Made by a program: the position numbers and the translations under genes. The notes under the pieces were generated by a model. The model searched no databases and was not told where the DNA came from. It saw nothing but the letters and a program-made list of their open reading frames with translations. A DNA stretch of 64,000 bases from Cardinalis cardinalis (lineage: Eukaryota > Chordata > Aves > Passeriformes > Cardinalidae), in contig JACDOX010000027.1 of the NCBI GenBank assembly GCA_014549065.1, forward strand, positions 2,487,691-2,551,690. Reading direction: 5' to 3'. Shown piece after piece: positions 37,970-50,865 of the stretch (positions within the stretch are counted from its first letter, which is position 1; each line of letters opens with the position of its first letter).

Positions 37970-38110
37970 CTGGTNAAAAAACCCTACACNCACACACCCA
38001 CACCACCCCAAATCAAAACCAAACCCCCCTCCNAAAACCNAACAACNAACAGCAAAACNAAAAAAAACNCCACNCCCAAAAAAACCCCAAAACCAACCAA
38101 ATAAAAAAAG
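37970..38110. repeat. A/C-rich low-complexity tract with clustered Ns
   Basis: About 140 bp almost only of A and C on the plus strand, interrupted by the densest run of single Ns in the window outside the gap. The pyrimidine-free composition creates artificial G/F-rich or K/T/P-rich open frames. Base calls here look unreliable. Confidence 0.9.
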
Positions 38111-38406
38111 CCTACAAAGCCCCTGAAATACATTTTTTTTAAAGAGTCCAAACATATGAGATTTTACTAATATTTTCAGATTAAAAGTTGTTGCATCAAA
38201 AGCATGACAGCAGCCATATTAACCCTGCCTTCCTTTACTGTGTATTTCTACATATTTCTCAGCCCCATTAGGACACTCTCAGAAAGTAAATGTTCACTTG
38301 AAAAGCAGAGCATGAATAAAAGCTATGAAACAAAATGTCCTGGTTAGTAAGAAAGAAGGTAACACTTGAGATTGAGTGTTGCAGTGAANCTTGTAAGCGC
38401 TGTGTT

Positions 38407-38460
38407 ATGGCATTATTATTGCTATTTTTGCTGTTACTAGAGTTGTTGTTATTATTATTA
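38407..38460. repeat. Degenerate TTA/TTG trinucleotide tract
   Basis: Imperfect ATT/GTT repeats on the plus strand, giving runs of Leu or Asn codons in translation. Simple-sequence DNA, not coding. Confidence 0.75.
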
Positions 38461-39882
38461 GCCAAAAGTACTTTGACAGTCTTGAGGCTGCAATTTTCCT
38501 CTCAGAGTATCAATGGTTAAAAATGTAATATCTGTAGGATAAAAAAAAATGTTAACAACACCTTTCTACCACAGTTTATGTACATGGATGCATATGCTAT
38601 ACATGTATCAATGTATATTGACACAACCATTTAAGTCTAAATTTTTCAGACATTTGTGAAAATACTACTTACCCTAGAGTATCCTAAAGTATTACTAATC
38701 CTAGGATACTATCCATGTCGTTCAAAAAATGCCACTTATTCTTCTCCTCAAACATCTTTAAACATCTCTAATTTCTGTTGTTCTATGGTGTTCCTATTTC
38801 TTTTCTCTGAAGAATTCTCTCTGAACAACNATGGTGTGATTAATGTATTTATTTCTGCTATTTTTTCCCACCCTGCTGTATACTAACAGCAATTCTATTA
38901 TTAAAGGAACACATTNATAATTCTTTTATCCAGCAACAACTAAGATACTATTACAGTGGTCCCTTATGGTTAATTAAGAAACTTAAAATGATTAACTTCT
39001 CATTTCAGACATACAAGTCTAAGCCAACACACTTATGTTCTTGCAAAAAACTCACCAGGTGGAATCTCAAAGAACAGAANTGTTTATAATGTCGTCTTCA
39101 GAGAGGTAATTCCATGCAGACTTATTTTCTTTCCTAGCAAATACTGTGTGCCAATCTGGGAANCACAGCTGTCACCAATGATGGTCATTTGTGTGCATCA
39201 AACTCAGACTTAGTCTTGCAGCAGACCCACTGAATTTCTGTAATTGGGACTGCCATAAAAGGTCTCTGTCCTCCACCATCAATAGAGTAAGACAGGGAAC
39301 CAACAGCAATGGTAAAATGATTATGAAACTCTGAATGATGTTTATAGCCCAGTCTCCTAAGGAAGTAGGGCTTNGGGGAGCATATTGTTTATTTGTATTC
39401 ACGTCTGAGTCCTCCCTCAGTAAGTGGTCACTGACTTCACACACATTTGATGCAAATTCATATTTTATGAGAGTGCACACCCAGGCTAATGAAACAAACA
39501 TCTTTCAGGATCAACATTCAGCTCCCCCTGAAACACATACCCATCTCTCNACAGCCCATCAACTCTCTAAATCTCATGGCATTTGTTGACTGTGGGCTCA
39601 GTTTGGTTGCAGAGTGGAAACACCTGGCCATCCACTTCTGGTCTAGTGGGGCACTGTCTCCCATAAGTCTTTTGTCATAACCTCTAATTGCATGTAGATG
39701 TGTCAGANACCTTAGGGTGTCTCAGATGACATTAGTGACCTTTCTAGGGAAGAAGAGGATTGTGAGATAAAGAAACACAAATTCTAAATGCCTTAGTTGT
39801 GAGTCTTTTGATGTTCAAATGCCNTAAGGTAGTGGAGTACCAACATCANAGCCAAGATTTCTCTCTCTTAATTATTCTTTCT

Positions 39883-40507
39883 TGTTGTCATGCTTTCANC
39901 TGGGATAGAGTTGATTTTCTTCTGAGTAGCTGGTACAGAGATGTGTTTTGAAGTTGGTATGAGAATACATCTCAATGTTGACAACACAATGANGTTTTCA
40001 TTGTTGCTAAGTAGTGCTTACTCTGAATCAAGAGCTTTTCAGTTTCCCTTGCTCTGCCAGCCAGCAGGTGCACAAGANCCTGGGAGGAAACATGGTCAGG
40101 ACAGCTGACCCAAACTGGCCAAAGGAATATTCCATACTACAGAACATCATGGGCAGTATTTAAACTCTGGGAAGTTGGCAAGAAGAAGCAGATCACTGCT
40201 TGGGGACCGGCTGNNCATCAGTCAGTGTGTGGTGAGCAAATGTATTGGGCATTGAGCATGCTTTTTGGGGGGTTTATTTCTCTCCCTCTCATTATNAATA
40301 TTGAATGAATATTGTTATTATTATAATTAATATTATTAGTATTATTAATATATTTTATTTTGTTTGAATTGTTAAACTGTTCCTACCTCAGCCCATGAGG
40401 GCTGAAGGTTTTGCAGATTTTTCTGATTCTCCTCCTGACCAGGAAGGGTGGGAGTGAGTGAGCAGCTGCAATGGTGCTCAGCNGCCAGCTGGGGTTAAAC
40501 CACAACA
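39883..40507 (-). mobile_element. Avian ERV LTR (ERVL-like), probable solo
   Basis: 625-bp unit with terminal inverted repeat TGTTGT...ACAACA. Minus strand starts TGTTGTGGTTTAACCCCAGC, a form I recognise as a very common avian LTR, and has AATAAA at 40278-40273; the other end reads GAAAGCATGACAACA. The middle carries a TTA/TAA-rich tract (40296-40365). The flanks (TTTCT and CATGT) do not match, so no target-site duplication is visible. No gag/pol/env beside it. Exact subfamily name not assigned. Confidence 0.85.
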
Positions 40508-41263
40508 CATGTAGGTGTGAATTTTCCTGAAGGCTTCCCAGCTTTGAATAATAGCATTTGTAAAATGGCTAACATGTGCATGGATTATGTGATGTCTAAC
40601 AAGAACTTGAGCTTTTGCCACAGTTCAAAGGAAAATTCAATCACCTACANAACTCAAAATCATTAGAAAATGAGCTTCACTGGTGAATTTGGAACATTGT
40701 TTTGCTGTTGTTATTCTAAACCCCAGGTATATTAGAAGGGGTTATCTGCCTATGCCCATCTGTGGTCATGCACAGAAATCCCTCCATGGGGCCAGAATTG
40801 TGGGCTGTTTAGTGGTTATGTGAGACCCAAGCTTTGCCTACAAGTGAGAGCAGGGTGAGCTGTAAGCAGAAGGCATGAGAGGTTTCAGAAGGAACAGGTT
40901 TATAGCAGTTTGAGGCGCCTGAGTTTTAAGTCCAAGAGGCCTCATTTGACACAAAATACAAACACTGTCCTCACAGATGAAGAAATTTATTTAAGACAAT
41001 TCCCACAGAACACAGATGTCTTCTGCTTCTTGCATAATTCCTGGTTGTGGCTTCTTTACTGTAACTGTGGCTGTAACTGGTATCAGGAGAAGTAAAATAA
41101 ACAGGGTTAGAACATGGCCTCACACACTCTCCAGAAACCATCTGTATTGTCTAATTGGTAGCAACTCCAGGCTTAATCCTGTGCCAGGTNGTAAACTTCC
41201 CAGATATTGAACCAATACAATGCCAGGGACAACAAGACTTTGCCCAACAAGTAGTGTGAGCAG
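40508..41263. other. Intergenic spacer between two LTRs
   Basis: About 0.75 kb without retroviral coding sequence or other recognised feature. The flanking LTRs are of different types and opposite orientation, so this is not a provirus interior. Confidence 0.7.
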
Positions 41264-42312
41264 TGTGAGTTGGGTTTGCATGGCAAGATTTTAGTAGTAG
41301 GAGNGGCTACAGGGGTCACTTTTGTGAGGATCTGCCAGAAGCTTTCCCAGTGTCTGAGAGATCCAGTGCCAGCCGGCTGCAGGANCAACTCTCCAGTGGC
41401 CAGGGCTGAGCCCAGCAGTGACAGTGGTGATGCCTCTGGGATAGCAGAGTTAGGAAGGGGTAAAAAAACTGCGCCGTTGCAGACAGAAGGAGGAGTGAGA
41501 CTACACGAGAGCAGCAGTTCTGCAGACACATAGGTCAGCGGAGAAGGAGGGGCAGGAGGTGCTCCAGGCACCAGAGCTGAGATTCCCCTGCAGCCCCTGG
41601 TACAGACCATGGGGAGGCAGCTCTGCCCNTGCAGCCCGTGGATGTGCACAGTGGAGCAGAGATCCACCTGCAGCATGTGAAAGACCCCACCCAGAACAAG
41701 CGGATGCCCCAAAGGAGGCTGTCACCCCACAGGAAGCTTGTGCCAGAGCAGGCTCTTGGCAGGACCCGTGCCTCCGTGGGGACTCACACTGGAGCAGCCC
41801 GTTCCTGAAGGACTGCACCCCATGGAAAGTACTCATACAGGAGCAATTTGTGAAGAACTGCAGCCTGTGGGAAGGATTCATGTAGAAGTTTGTGANGGAC
41901 TGTTTCCTGTGGGAGGGACACTGCTGGAGCAGGGAAAGAGTGAGTCATTCTGCTGAGGATGTGTGATGACAATGTGTGATGAACTGACCGCAGCCCCCAT
42001 TCACCATCCCCTTGCGCCACTGGCAGGGCAGAGGTAGAGAAATTGTGAGTGAAGCTGAGCCCTGCCTGGAAGAAGAGAGGGGAGGGGAGTATGTTTTAAG
42101 ATTTGGGTTTATTTTTCATTACCCTGCTCTGTTTTGATTTGCAATAAATTAATTTCCCCAAGTTGAATTTGTTTTGCCCGTGATGGTAATTGTTGAGTGA
42201 TTTTTCCCTTCCCTTATATTTTCCCTTATATTTTCTTTCCCATGTCCAGCTGATGAGGAGAGTGACATAGTGGCTTTGATNGACATCTGGCACTCAGGGT
42301 CAACCCTCCACA
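41264..42312 (+). mobile_element. Second avian ERV LTR (long type, ERVL-like)
   Basis: About 1.05 kb, starting TGTGAGTTGGGTTTGCATGG and ending GGGTCAACCCTCCACA, with polyadenylation signal AATAAA at 42143-42148 followed by a GT-rich stretch (TTTTGCCCGTGATGGTAATT). I recognise the whole as an abundant avian LTR type. The centre holds diverged repeats around CTGGAGCAG and CTGCAGCC(T/C)GTGG. Its GC-rich middle explains the long open frames on both strands here (41173-41885); they are not genes. No clear target-site duplication; 5' edge is approximate. Confidence 0.82.
41792..41926 (+). repeat. Diverged 42-49-bp tandem repeats inside the LTR
   Basis: Three successive units, each beginning GAGCAG, GAGCAA or GAAGTT, then (A/T)G(A/G)AGGACTG-like and CC(C/T)(A/G)TGG blocks. 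They look like an old internal minisatellite of the LTR, now diverged. Confidence 0.7.
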
Positions 42313-45296
42313 CAGGGCCACCCTGTGTTGGGGGAAGAGTACAGTGTCATCATCNTGCTTCTTCCCTTGGGCCCATGGAAGGCACTCTGCGTTGATTTAT
42401 TTGCTAGTTTAGACACAGCCATGCTTCAATATGGCTCATAACATGCCCAGTGAGAATTTTTGCCAAATAGGACGACTGCAAGCAGGCACAACAGGTCAGC
42501 AGTCTAATAAATCTTGCAAGGCTCACCGATTTCTAGGACTTGTGGATGAAGATTTCATTGGCATGGCCAGTTCATGCACTGTGAGCTTGACATTTCTGGA
42601 AGTATAAGACTTACTGCACATGAAGAAAACTTACTGTAGATCTGCATTTCTGTGAAATAGACTGTGTAACAACTGCAGATGTGTGCAGGTACAGGTGCAT
42701 GCACCGTGTCCATCTANCCAGAACTACCAGCCCAGGCAAAGTGATTGCTGTGGCTCCTAACANACAGCCAGTCATGCAGGGATCCTTGACAATAATTTTT
42801 TTTCTGACAGTAGAAATTTTCAGGAAAAAAAAAAAAGGGTCTTTTCTGTGGAATGTGAAGATATACTTAAGAATTTGGAATTTTCAGTTGTTTCTGAGTT
42901 AATGGTTTCAGCTCCTATACCATATAAAATTTTTCACTTCACAACAGTTTTTCATTTATCTTTTAAACGTCTCTTGAATTCATGGGCAAAAGAAACCTTA
43001 CTGGAAATTAGATATTGGTGAATTCTTAGCCTGCTGCATGTGTTAATCATATTGAAACTAGCTATACTCTCAGGTTACTTTTAATTCAGACTGAAAATCA
43101 GTATTCTCAGTTAAATTATGTNTTGGCTTATGAAGTGTTGCGTCTTCACTAATGCAATTAAGTCTTATTTTGTGAGCACTGCAAAAATATTATATTTTTA
43201 ATATATATAAAATTTGATTTCAGCCAAGTATGTTCTCAAGGGAAATTCTAGGAGGAAAAAGGTCCTTGTTACTTGGAACATCATTAATAGTATTTTGTGA
43301 CCTGCAAGGCAGATAATTACAATAACAACTTGTTGAGGTTTATGTACCATCTATGGCTTTATTGAAACAAAGGACCTGTGTGCGATGCTGTTTCAAAGAT
43401 TCTCTACAGATAAAGAATTGTTGTCTTTTACATAACCCTTATCAAGAACATCATACCAGAAATAAAGAATTGGCAATAAAACATCCCCTGTACTGGATTT
43501 GGGAAGTAACCAAACTGATTACAAAGAAAGATTGTAAATTGATTTAAAATGTGAAAGGGTTGCATTAAACTTAAAGACTGCTGTACTTGTTCCATATCTT
43601 TTAGAAATGACTGACTGAAGACTGACTTGCCCGTAGTCTGAAACAGACCTTTTATCATCTGTCTGCTGGATGGAACAATACAGGCATGTTTCATTTATTT
43701 AGAATATGGCCAGGGGCCAAAGAAAGATTAAAAATGTAAGCAAGAGTCAGTGCAATGGATGTTCCTGTAAGAGTTAGGCATTTGGACTGCAATATCAGCA
43801 AATCCACCCACAAATATATATTCCTACAACAGAGGATTTTCATTTGATGTCCTGGAAAAACAATTGGTACGGTAAGGACAGGCTTACCCATTACTCCAAC
43901 AGTTGAATTTGGAATGCATTTGGCATTTACAAGAGTAAACAAAAGCAACTGACACACTTGAATAAGTTGTTTTGTGCGCAGCAGAACTAATGAATGCAAA
44001 CAAATTCTAAAAGGAACAAATTGCTCCTTATGGAATTCTGTCTTTGTTCTTCAGCCTCCCTCATCTTAACCCCAGCTTCCCTGCCCAGGTCCTCTGCACT
44101 TTTTGAGTCAGCTGAGACTCATCATATGCTGCAGCTTATTCAGAGCTGGGGTGTGCTGCTGGNCCCCAGGCCCTGCCATAGCTGAGCTCACCACGTCTCT
44201 GTCTCAGTGAGGGCAAGTTGTCTGAGCACCTCTGTCCTCCAGAAAAACTTCATTGTTTCATAGATGCCTAATTGAAGGACCCAACTTGAGCTTAAATTCA
44301 AGAAAGCCAGACAGCCATCCTTATTTCAGTGTTTCTGCCCTACAAAGCAACAATAGATCATTGCTGCCTTCCTGAGACTAGGCATGTAATCTTGCAGACA
44401 AGGTCTGCCTTCAGAGAGATCCAGAGGTACTCAACTGTCTCCACCACCTGTAGAGGGAAACTTTGCTTTAGGAGAGCTTATTCTTCAGTTTTTTGAAATG
44501 NTTGGTCAAGTTAAAAACATATGATAAGACTCCAATTTGAATCTTGTTCTTTCTAATTTGGTTNAAACTGGCCATGGAGGTCAGGAGAGGAAGACAGAAA
44601 GATTGCCCCATTGTGGGAATTATGGGAAACTATGCTAAAAGTAATAGCAATTAGGAGGCACATGTATTTGATATAGTGGTTTATGTGCTTTAACGTTGCT
44701 CTAGATAGTGTAGAAAAATACTGCAAAAATAGAATAAATTTTCATTTAATTTCATTGAAACTTCTTTTGAATTGTTGAATACAAGTCCATATCTTGTATC
44801 TATCTGGAACAATTTAATTAAAAAATATAGAAGCATTCAGTCCAAAATTTCATTTCAGGTAAGGTAACTGATTCTGCTACGTACATTGGTAGTGAGCTGA
44901 ACAGAAGAAAAAACTTCTTGAACACAAACTTCTGTAGAAATGCCGTGTTTCTCCTGTTGAACTCAGCTTCTCTAATATACCTGTGTCTTCTGAAAGTACC
45001 CAGATCGGTGGCTGATGTGATTCCTTAATCTTTTTCCAAAATATGTTTTTAGTTTTTCCTTGACACTCAGGTGTATCAGAGATGTACTGCTTTATGATTT
45101 TAATTATCTTCAACTGTTTTGGGACATGTACAGCTCATTACAGCAAAAGAGCAGGAGAACTGCTGGTTCAAAGGGATAATAAGTCTGTTTGAATAAAAGA
45201 AGAAACCAGCAGAGCTTGTAGTCAAAAAGTCTGACTGATTTCAGATCTGACTGATTTAAATAATTGGGCTGAAATCTTTTGCACATTTGGATAACA

Positions 45297-45348
45297 AAGA
45301 ACACACTATAAAATGAAGGTTTAAGAACACACTATGAAATGCAGATTT
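45297..45348. repeat. Imperfect 26-bp tandem duplication
   Basis: AAGAACACACTATAAAATG and AAGAACACACTATGAAATG start adjacent units of about 26 bp with a few differences. Just before it, CTGACTGATTT also occurs twice with a 17-bp period. Confidence 0.8.
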
Positions 45349-48300
45349 GTGCCTTCTCATCCTCTTGGGCTGAAACCAGAGTGAGGAGATACTCTGATGG
45401 CAGTTCCACTGTGCCAGCTCAACCACAAGTGTGACTAGGAAGTCTCACAGGAAACCTGATTTGAGCTCCATTGCACAACAGAGTCTGAAGACTTTCCTGT
45501 AAGACCTTGNTATTCACAGTATGGAATGCCTGTCTATGCATTCCACCCATGCTCCTTTTTTTTTTCTTTTTTAAATTAAGTGCCAGTTTGGCCAGGGTAT
45601 GCATTCATGAAAAGTGCTAATAAATCTCTGATCACCTGGGCTGGCTTTGTTTCATAGACAGCTCCCACAGGAGAGCTGTGTCCTCTTCTGTGGGTAGTGA
45701 CATTGGCACAAGGAAGAACAGTTGTCCTTTCCACCAACACCCAACCTGCCTTCAGAGGGCAAATGGGGGAGTTCCTTCACTTGGAGCCANGCTTTGCTTC
45801 TTTTCTTTTCCACAATGCAAATACCCTCTAAGCCTTCTATGGTCTGGCTCTAGACTCATCTGCAGTCACGTTTTTCTTCACAGAGTTGAAATAAAGTTTT
45901 ACAAGTCAGTTTTGCTTAAGCAGCAGAATGTTTGGGGAACCATCCTGGACTCAGGGAGAGGTATTTCCATTGAGGTATTAAAAATACCAAAGTGCTAAAA
46001 CTATTATCTGAATATTTCTAAAAAAGAATAAAACCTAAGAAATATGGCAAAACTAGCTGGGTTTATTTGTGCAATATATAATTTATGAATTACACAGAAC
46101 ACATCTAGGACACTATCAGTCCTTGGGGAGGCTATCTTAGCTTTGCCTTGCAGGATTTCCATATTTAATGTACTTAGGAGTAGAGAGGTAAANCAAAGCT
46201 AACACCTTTTTTTGTTGTTAAACTAAGACTTCTGTGCTCAACTCTTAAGTGATTTAATGTGGAAATTCTGATGGACAAAAAGCAGAAAAAGGAAATAGCA
46301 ATTGTAAATAAACCCATAAGAAATAAGGAGGATTTTGGCAAAGGAGGATAAAAAGATAGAAACAAAGAAGTGAAATATGTCTAACAGGAGAGAAAGAAGG
46401 AGCAACTGCAGGGAACACCAGAAATTTCCTACCCATGGGACAATATCAGCAGCTCAGACAGAAGCAACTGTACCCAGCAGAGACCCAGATTTGTCAGAGA
46501 CCCTAGGGCTGTCTTGACAGAAACTAGACCCAATTTCTAAATGCCAAGCAAAACAGGGTTAGAGATGAAGAAATCTTTTTACCTTAAGTGAAAAGCTTTG
46601 CCTTGAATAAAAAAACTTTCAAAGGACTGTCCTACTTCTCCTTCTACGAGAAATAGAAAACTTTAGCAGTCAATGGCTGTCGGGCTCTGTTGTCAAGGAC
46701 TTGGTTATAATGCAGCTTGAGCAGCCACAGTGGATGAGGCCAACAGGGGATACAAATGGAATGACCTTTTTTTTTGTTGCATTTTGGTTTTCAGTTTTTA
46801 TTAAAAAAAGCTCTTTAGCTGAGGTCTCTACCTAGGCTTTTTTTTTGTAACTGAGATATAAAACAGTTTGGCTCCATCTTAACTGGCCAGCCAAACTTAC
46901 AAGGTCAGGCCATAAACAAATTTAACAACTGTTGTTAATTAAATAGTTATTGTAGTATAGATGGGGTCAAACAAAGGGTATGTGTGGGAGGGGAGGGAAA
47001 GAGAGGGCCTAAGTGGCAAAAGGTGGGGGAATCTTGGCTCCTGACTTAGAAGGCGTGAACAAGTAAGAACTCTGTGGAAAAGACCTCTGGGACATAACAA
47101 TAACAGTTAGCATTTCAAATTTTGGTACAAATATTAANAAATTAATAGCAAAAACCGCCAACTCATGTTCTCTCATTTACACTTTTCTATTATGTGAAAC
47201 CATCCTGGTAAGACTTGGCTTTCCTCCAGCAGAAATCCTCTATCTGCCTCTATCAGTGGTATCACTTCAATGACATATTAATGCCTTCCCATGCCAGGAT
47301 GTTGTCCAAGTTCCAGCTGTTTAAAAGAGTTGTTACAGAATGGGAATTCCAGTTGGAGATTTATAGAATAGCAACAGGGAAAAAAAAGGAAGATTACATT
47401 TAATTTTAATACTCAGAAATGTGCTTTCCCTGTCATGAAAGTGGACCCCTGCCTGCATGTCTGCAGCCTGCCCTGCATACTGATTTTGTGTGTGCCTAGC
47501 TNAAACCAGTGCCTGTGATATGATCTGATTTTGACTCTACAGAGGAAGGTAGGAGGAGCAAAATTTATGTTTCAGGTCTGTAAGGCATTTTAAAGTTAAT
47601 CGGGTCCTTTGGGTCTGATATAATTTGTGTAAGATTGCTGTTGATGATTAGAATAGCTATTTAGGATTTTTGTTAATAGTCTGTTACATGGGCCCAGTGG
47701 AAAGATTCCAATAGCAGTCTGTTAGTTTTTCCCTGTCACATTCAGGTTACAGACCCTTCACAGATGTTGTAAATAGACATCAATACTAAAAGGGAATATT
47801 ACACAAATTAAAATCATAAGTGTGCTCAAACTGCCAACATAGACATTTTGTTAAAAACATCTGTCACATAAAAGCAAACTTTTAAGGCCATTATATTTAT
47901 AACAATTGTTTTCGTTTTTAATATGTACTACATATTTTTATTCTGTTATTATTGATTTGAATATTTTTTTTAGATTTTAATACTTATTTTTTTCCAACAT
48001 TACTTATATTCTTGACCGTATAAATAATAATGTGGACTTTTAATGAAAAGAAATAAATCTCAGTGGTTGGAAATCTAGTGGATACTTACACAATGAATGA
48101 GTCAACTGAGAATCCAACACCATGTTTTCAAAAAAAAAAAGTTATCAAATATTACAAACANAAGTATTAAGCTGGATGTCTGTTCAATTACATCCAGTTA
48201 TTTCGTTCTGTTCTGAAATTAATTTCTTAGGTGAAAAGGATAAATAACATATAAAGGTTTTATTCTGGGCCTTTTGGTTGCATTACTGCTGATGCAGCTG

Positions 48301-50817
48301 TTCTGACTGTACAAGTACTCACCATAACACCATGCAATAGAGCCCCCCAAAGCTGGACAGCCCTGAGGTGCTTAGTCTAACTAACACACCTACTGCACTG
48401 ATAGTATCCACCCTTCCTTCCCCCTTTCCCCTGCGGTTTCTGGGTAAATCTGTGGAATCTCTAAGCCCAAGCTGCTCCTAGGCTTGTCTCACCGGTGCTG
48501 TTGTTTCTACTACAAAATGGAAGAGGCTTAGAAGCAATCAGTGCTTCCATTTACCCTGCTTACAGCTCCTCTCTCTCTCATGTTTGCTTTGGGGAGAACT
48601 ATTTGGAGCTAAGGCAGAAACAGAGCTAACAGTAAAGAAGTGGGGACACCTGGACCTTGTGCTCAAGTTCAGTCTTATCTCCTTCCATTTGTAGCAGCAC
48701 ACCTTCACACCTCCCAATGGCTCAAACTTGTCAAAAGATCATATAAATACAATGAATTGTCACAATCAGGAAGAATTTGCTGCTCATGGAACAAGAGTCT
48801 TGGTCTGGTTGCAATCAATATTTGCTATTTTCTTGATTATCTGTGTTCTGAAAACCACTACATAAATTATCAGCTTTAAGTTCATAGTTAGCTTTTCTTA
48901 AAGTTGGTGAGCTATTTGCCCGTGTAAGGCCTCCATATAATTAGATCCAGTTGAAGAATAGTTGCAGTATCCTGAGACACTGTTATTTGCATGGCACAGG
49001 GNGTGTGCTGGACCATTTACAAATGTAGAGACACAGCCCATGGCCAGGGGAATTGTTGAACCAACTCAGAATCAAAGTCATAAAAAATGTAAGTACTGAC
49101 CTCAGGTTCTAGTCAAGAATGGAACAGTTCTCATGAAGAGATTATGAAAGTGTCATGTTATGTAGGAATGAGTAAGCCAGGCCTGTAGCATCATAGAAAT
49201 GTCAGTTGGGAGAGATGCCTAGAGATTTCCTGGTCATGCAGTGTAACCTCACTCCCAAAGCAGGATTGCCACCAGTGCTAGAGCAGCCCTCAGTCTGAAA
49301 GAACATTGTGATTTTTTTTTTCATTGCTGTGCATCATAGGGTATAATTATCTTTTGAAAGTGTCACNTACAGCTTCTTCAGAATTATCCTTCATGTCAGG
49401 ATTAGGACCAAGTTACTCAATAAAGACAAAATCTCTTAANAAGTGCAATTATTATGGTCACAATATGGGCAAAACCAGAAATCCCTGGGCTTCACTGAGT
49501 TGTTGAACACAAGAGTAAGATAGTGAAGGGTCTCTCTGTAGCATCCTGCTGCTGCTCCTGCAAGGTTCTGGTTTGTCATAAGTCCTATCCTAACTGTCTG
49601 TCACACCTGCCAGCCTGTATAGATGCCTCTTTATGGAACCAGGGAATCTCAACTAGACACCTATTTTTCGGAACNCCATTGACAGTAAATAGATTTCAGC
49701 TGATTGCAACTGCAGCTCACACAAGATGCCCCCAGATAAATACCTGCATACAGACACCTTTAGGATCCAGATCCTACCTGGAGTGGCAAAGTAGGAGGTT
49801 TCTGGAAGAAGAGTTTTGAACCCTGCTTTGAAGAACAATATGTTCATCACCCATCTTTATTGTGGAAGTGCATATCCCATGTCCCTGTTGTTCCAAATGA
49901 AATATTGAGGAGGCCATGCTGTNTAAGTGTATGCATTAACCAGCCTTGCTTCTCTCACATATTCTACAAGGTTTCTCTGCTGTCTAACAGTTAACTNTAC
50001 TTATTTTAACTGTACTTATTATTTTAAAATTTCAGTATTTAGTAATAAGCATGTAACAGTATCTGTTCTATTGTATTATGCTATTTTTCGTTTAACAGAA
50101 AATCCCTGAAAAAAAAATAAGAAAAGATAGTGAACATGCATAAAAAAGATGGGCTATCACAGTTTTACCCTCAAAAAATGACATAATGTATTTTTAGTGG
50201 TTTTCAGCGGGAAAAACAATAGAAATTGGAACCACAATGGGTCACAAGTATAATGTTGCTCTCAGAATAACTGCTTTTATGAACTGCAAACCAGAACCAC
50301 CAGGCATTCGGGCAGTGTGGAGATAAGAACCATCAGCATCGAGGCACTAAACTGACAGATTCCTGTAAAGCACATAGGTCTTAGATATGTGACCTGCATG
50401 GAAAAAATATACAATTCCTGAAATATGTCAGTTCCTCTGTTTTCTGCTCATTTAAATTTTTCTGTGTGTCTTACTTCAAGATGCCTACTTTCCTGTGTTC
50501 AGCATTAGTTTCAGCAATGATTTTTCAGCATGTGTGTGTGTGTCTTGTCGCTTTATTTCCACTATTTTGCTCTGTGGACACAGTTACTGTTGTTTGCAAC
50601 ATGAGTTCTGGTAGTATTGTCCATCTCTGATCTTTATGATCTTAAAAGTGCCTGAAGTCAGGCATTTATCTGCATGTCTTTCTAATTTATTACCAAATTA
50701 TGCCGTCTTCTAGAACTTACCAGTACTTATGCCAGTAGAGATCTCAGAGAACAGGTTTAGGGTGCATGTACTTCCAAAATATTTATTAAGAGCTAAAGAA
50801 AAGAATTTTTAAAATGT

Positions 50818-50865
50818 TTTTGTTTATTTATTTGTTTGTTTGGGGTTGTTTGTTTGTTTGTTTTC
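50818..50865. repeat. TTTG/TTTA tetranucleotide tract
   Basis: Imperfect TTTG repeat with a few TTTA units and a central GGGG interruption. Typical microsatellite. Confidence 0.9.

Larger units (their letters stand above)
34251..39882. other. Intergenic, no gene recognised
   Basis: Upstream flank of RNASEH2B. A 199-codon minus-strand ORF at 35478-34879 is long for AT-rich noncoding DNA but has no family I recognise. A/C-rich low-complexity sequence with clustered Ns lies at 37970-38110, and a TTA/TTG-rich tract at about 38407-38460. Nothing else supported. Confidence 0.7.

Noticed and set aside
41173..41885. Open frames of 108-179 codons on both strands
   Set aside because: They lie within or overlap the GC-rich body of an LTR with internal repeats; no retroviral protein motif is present.
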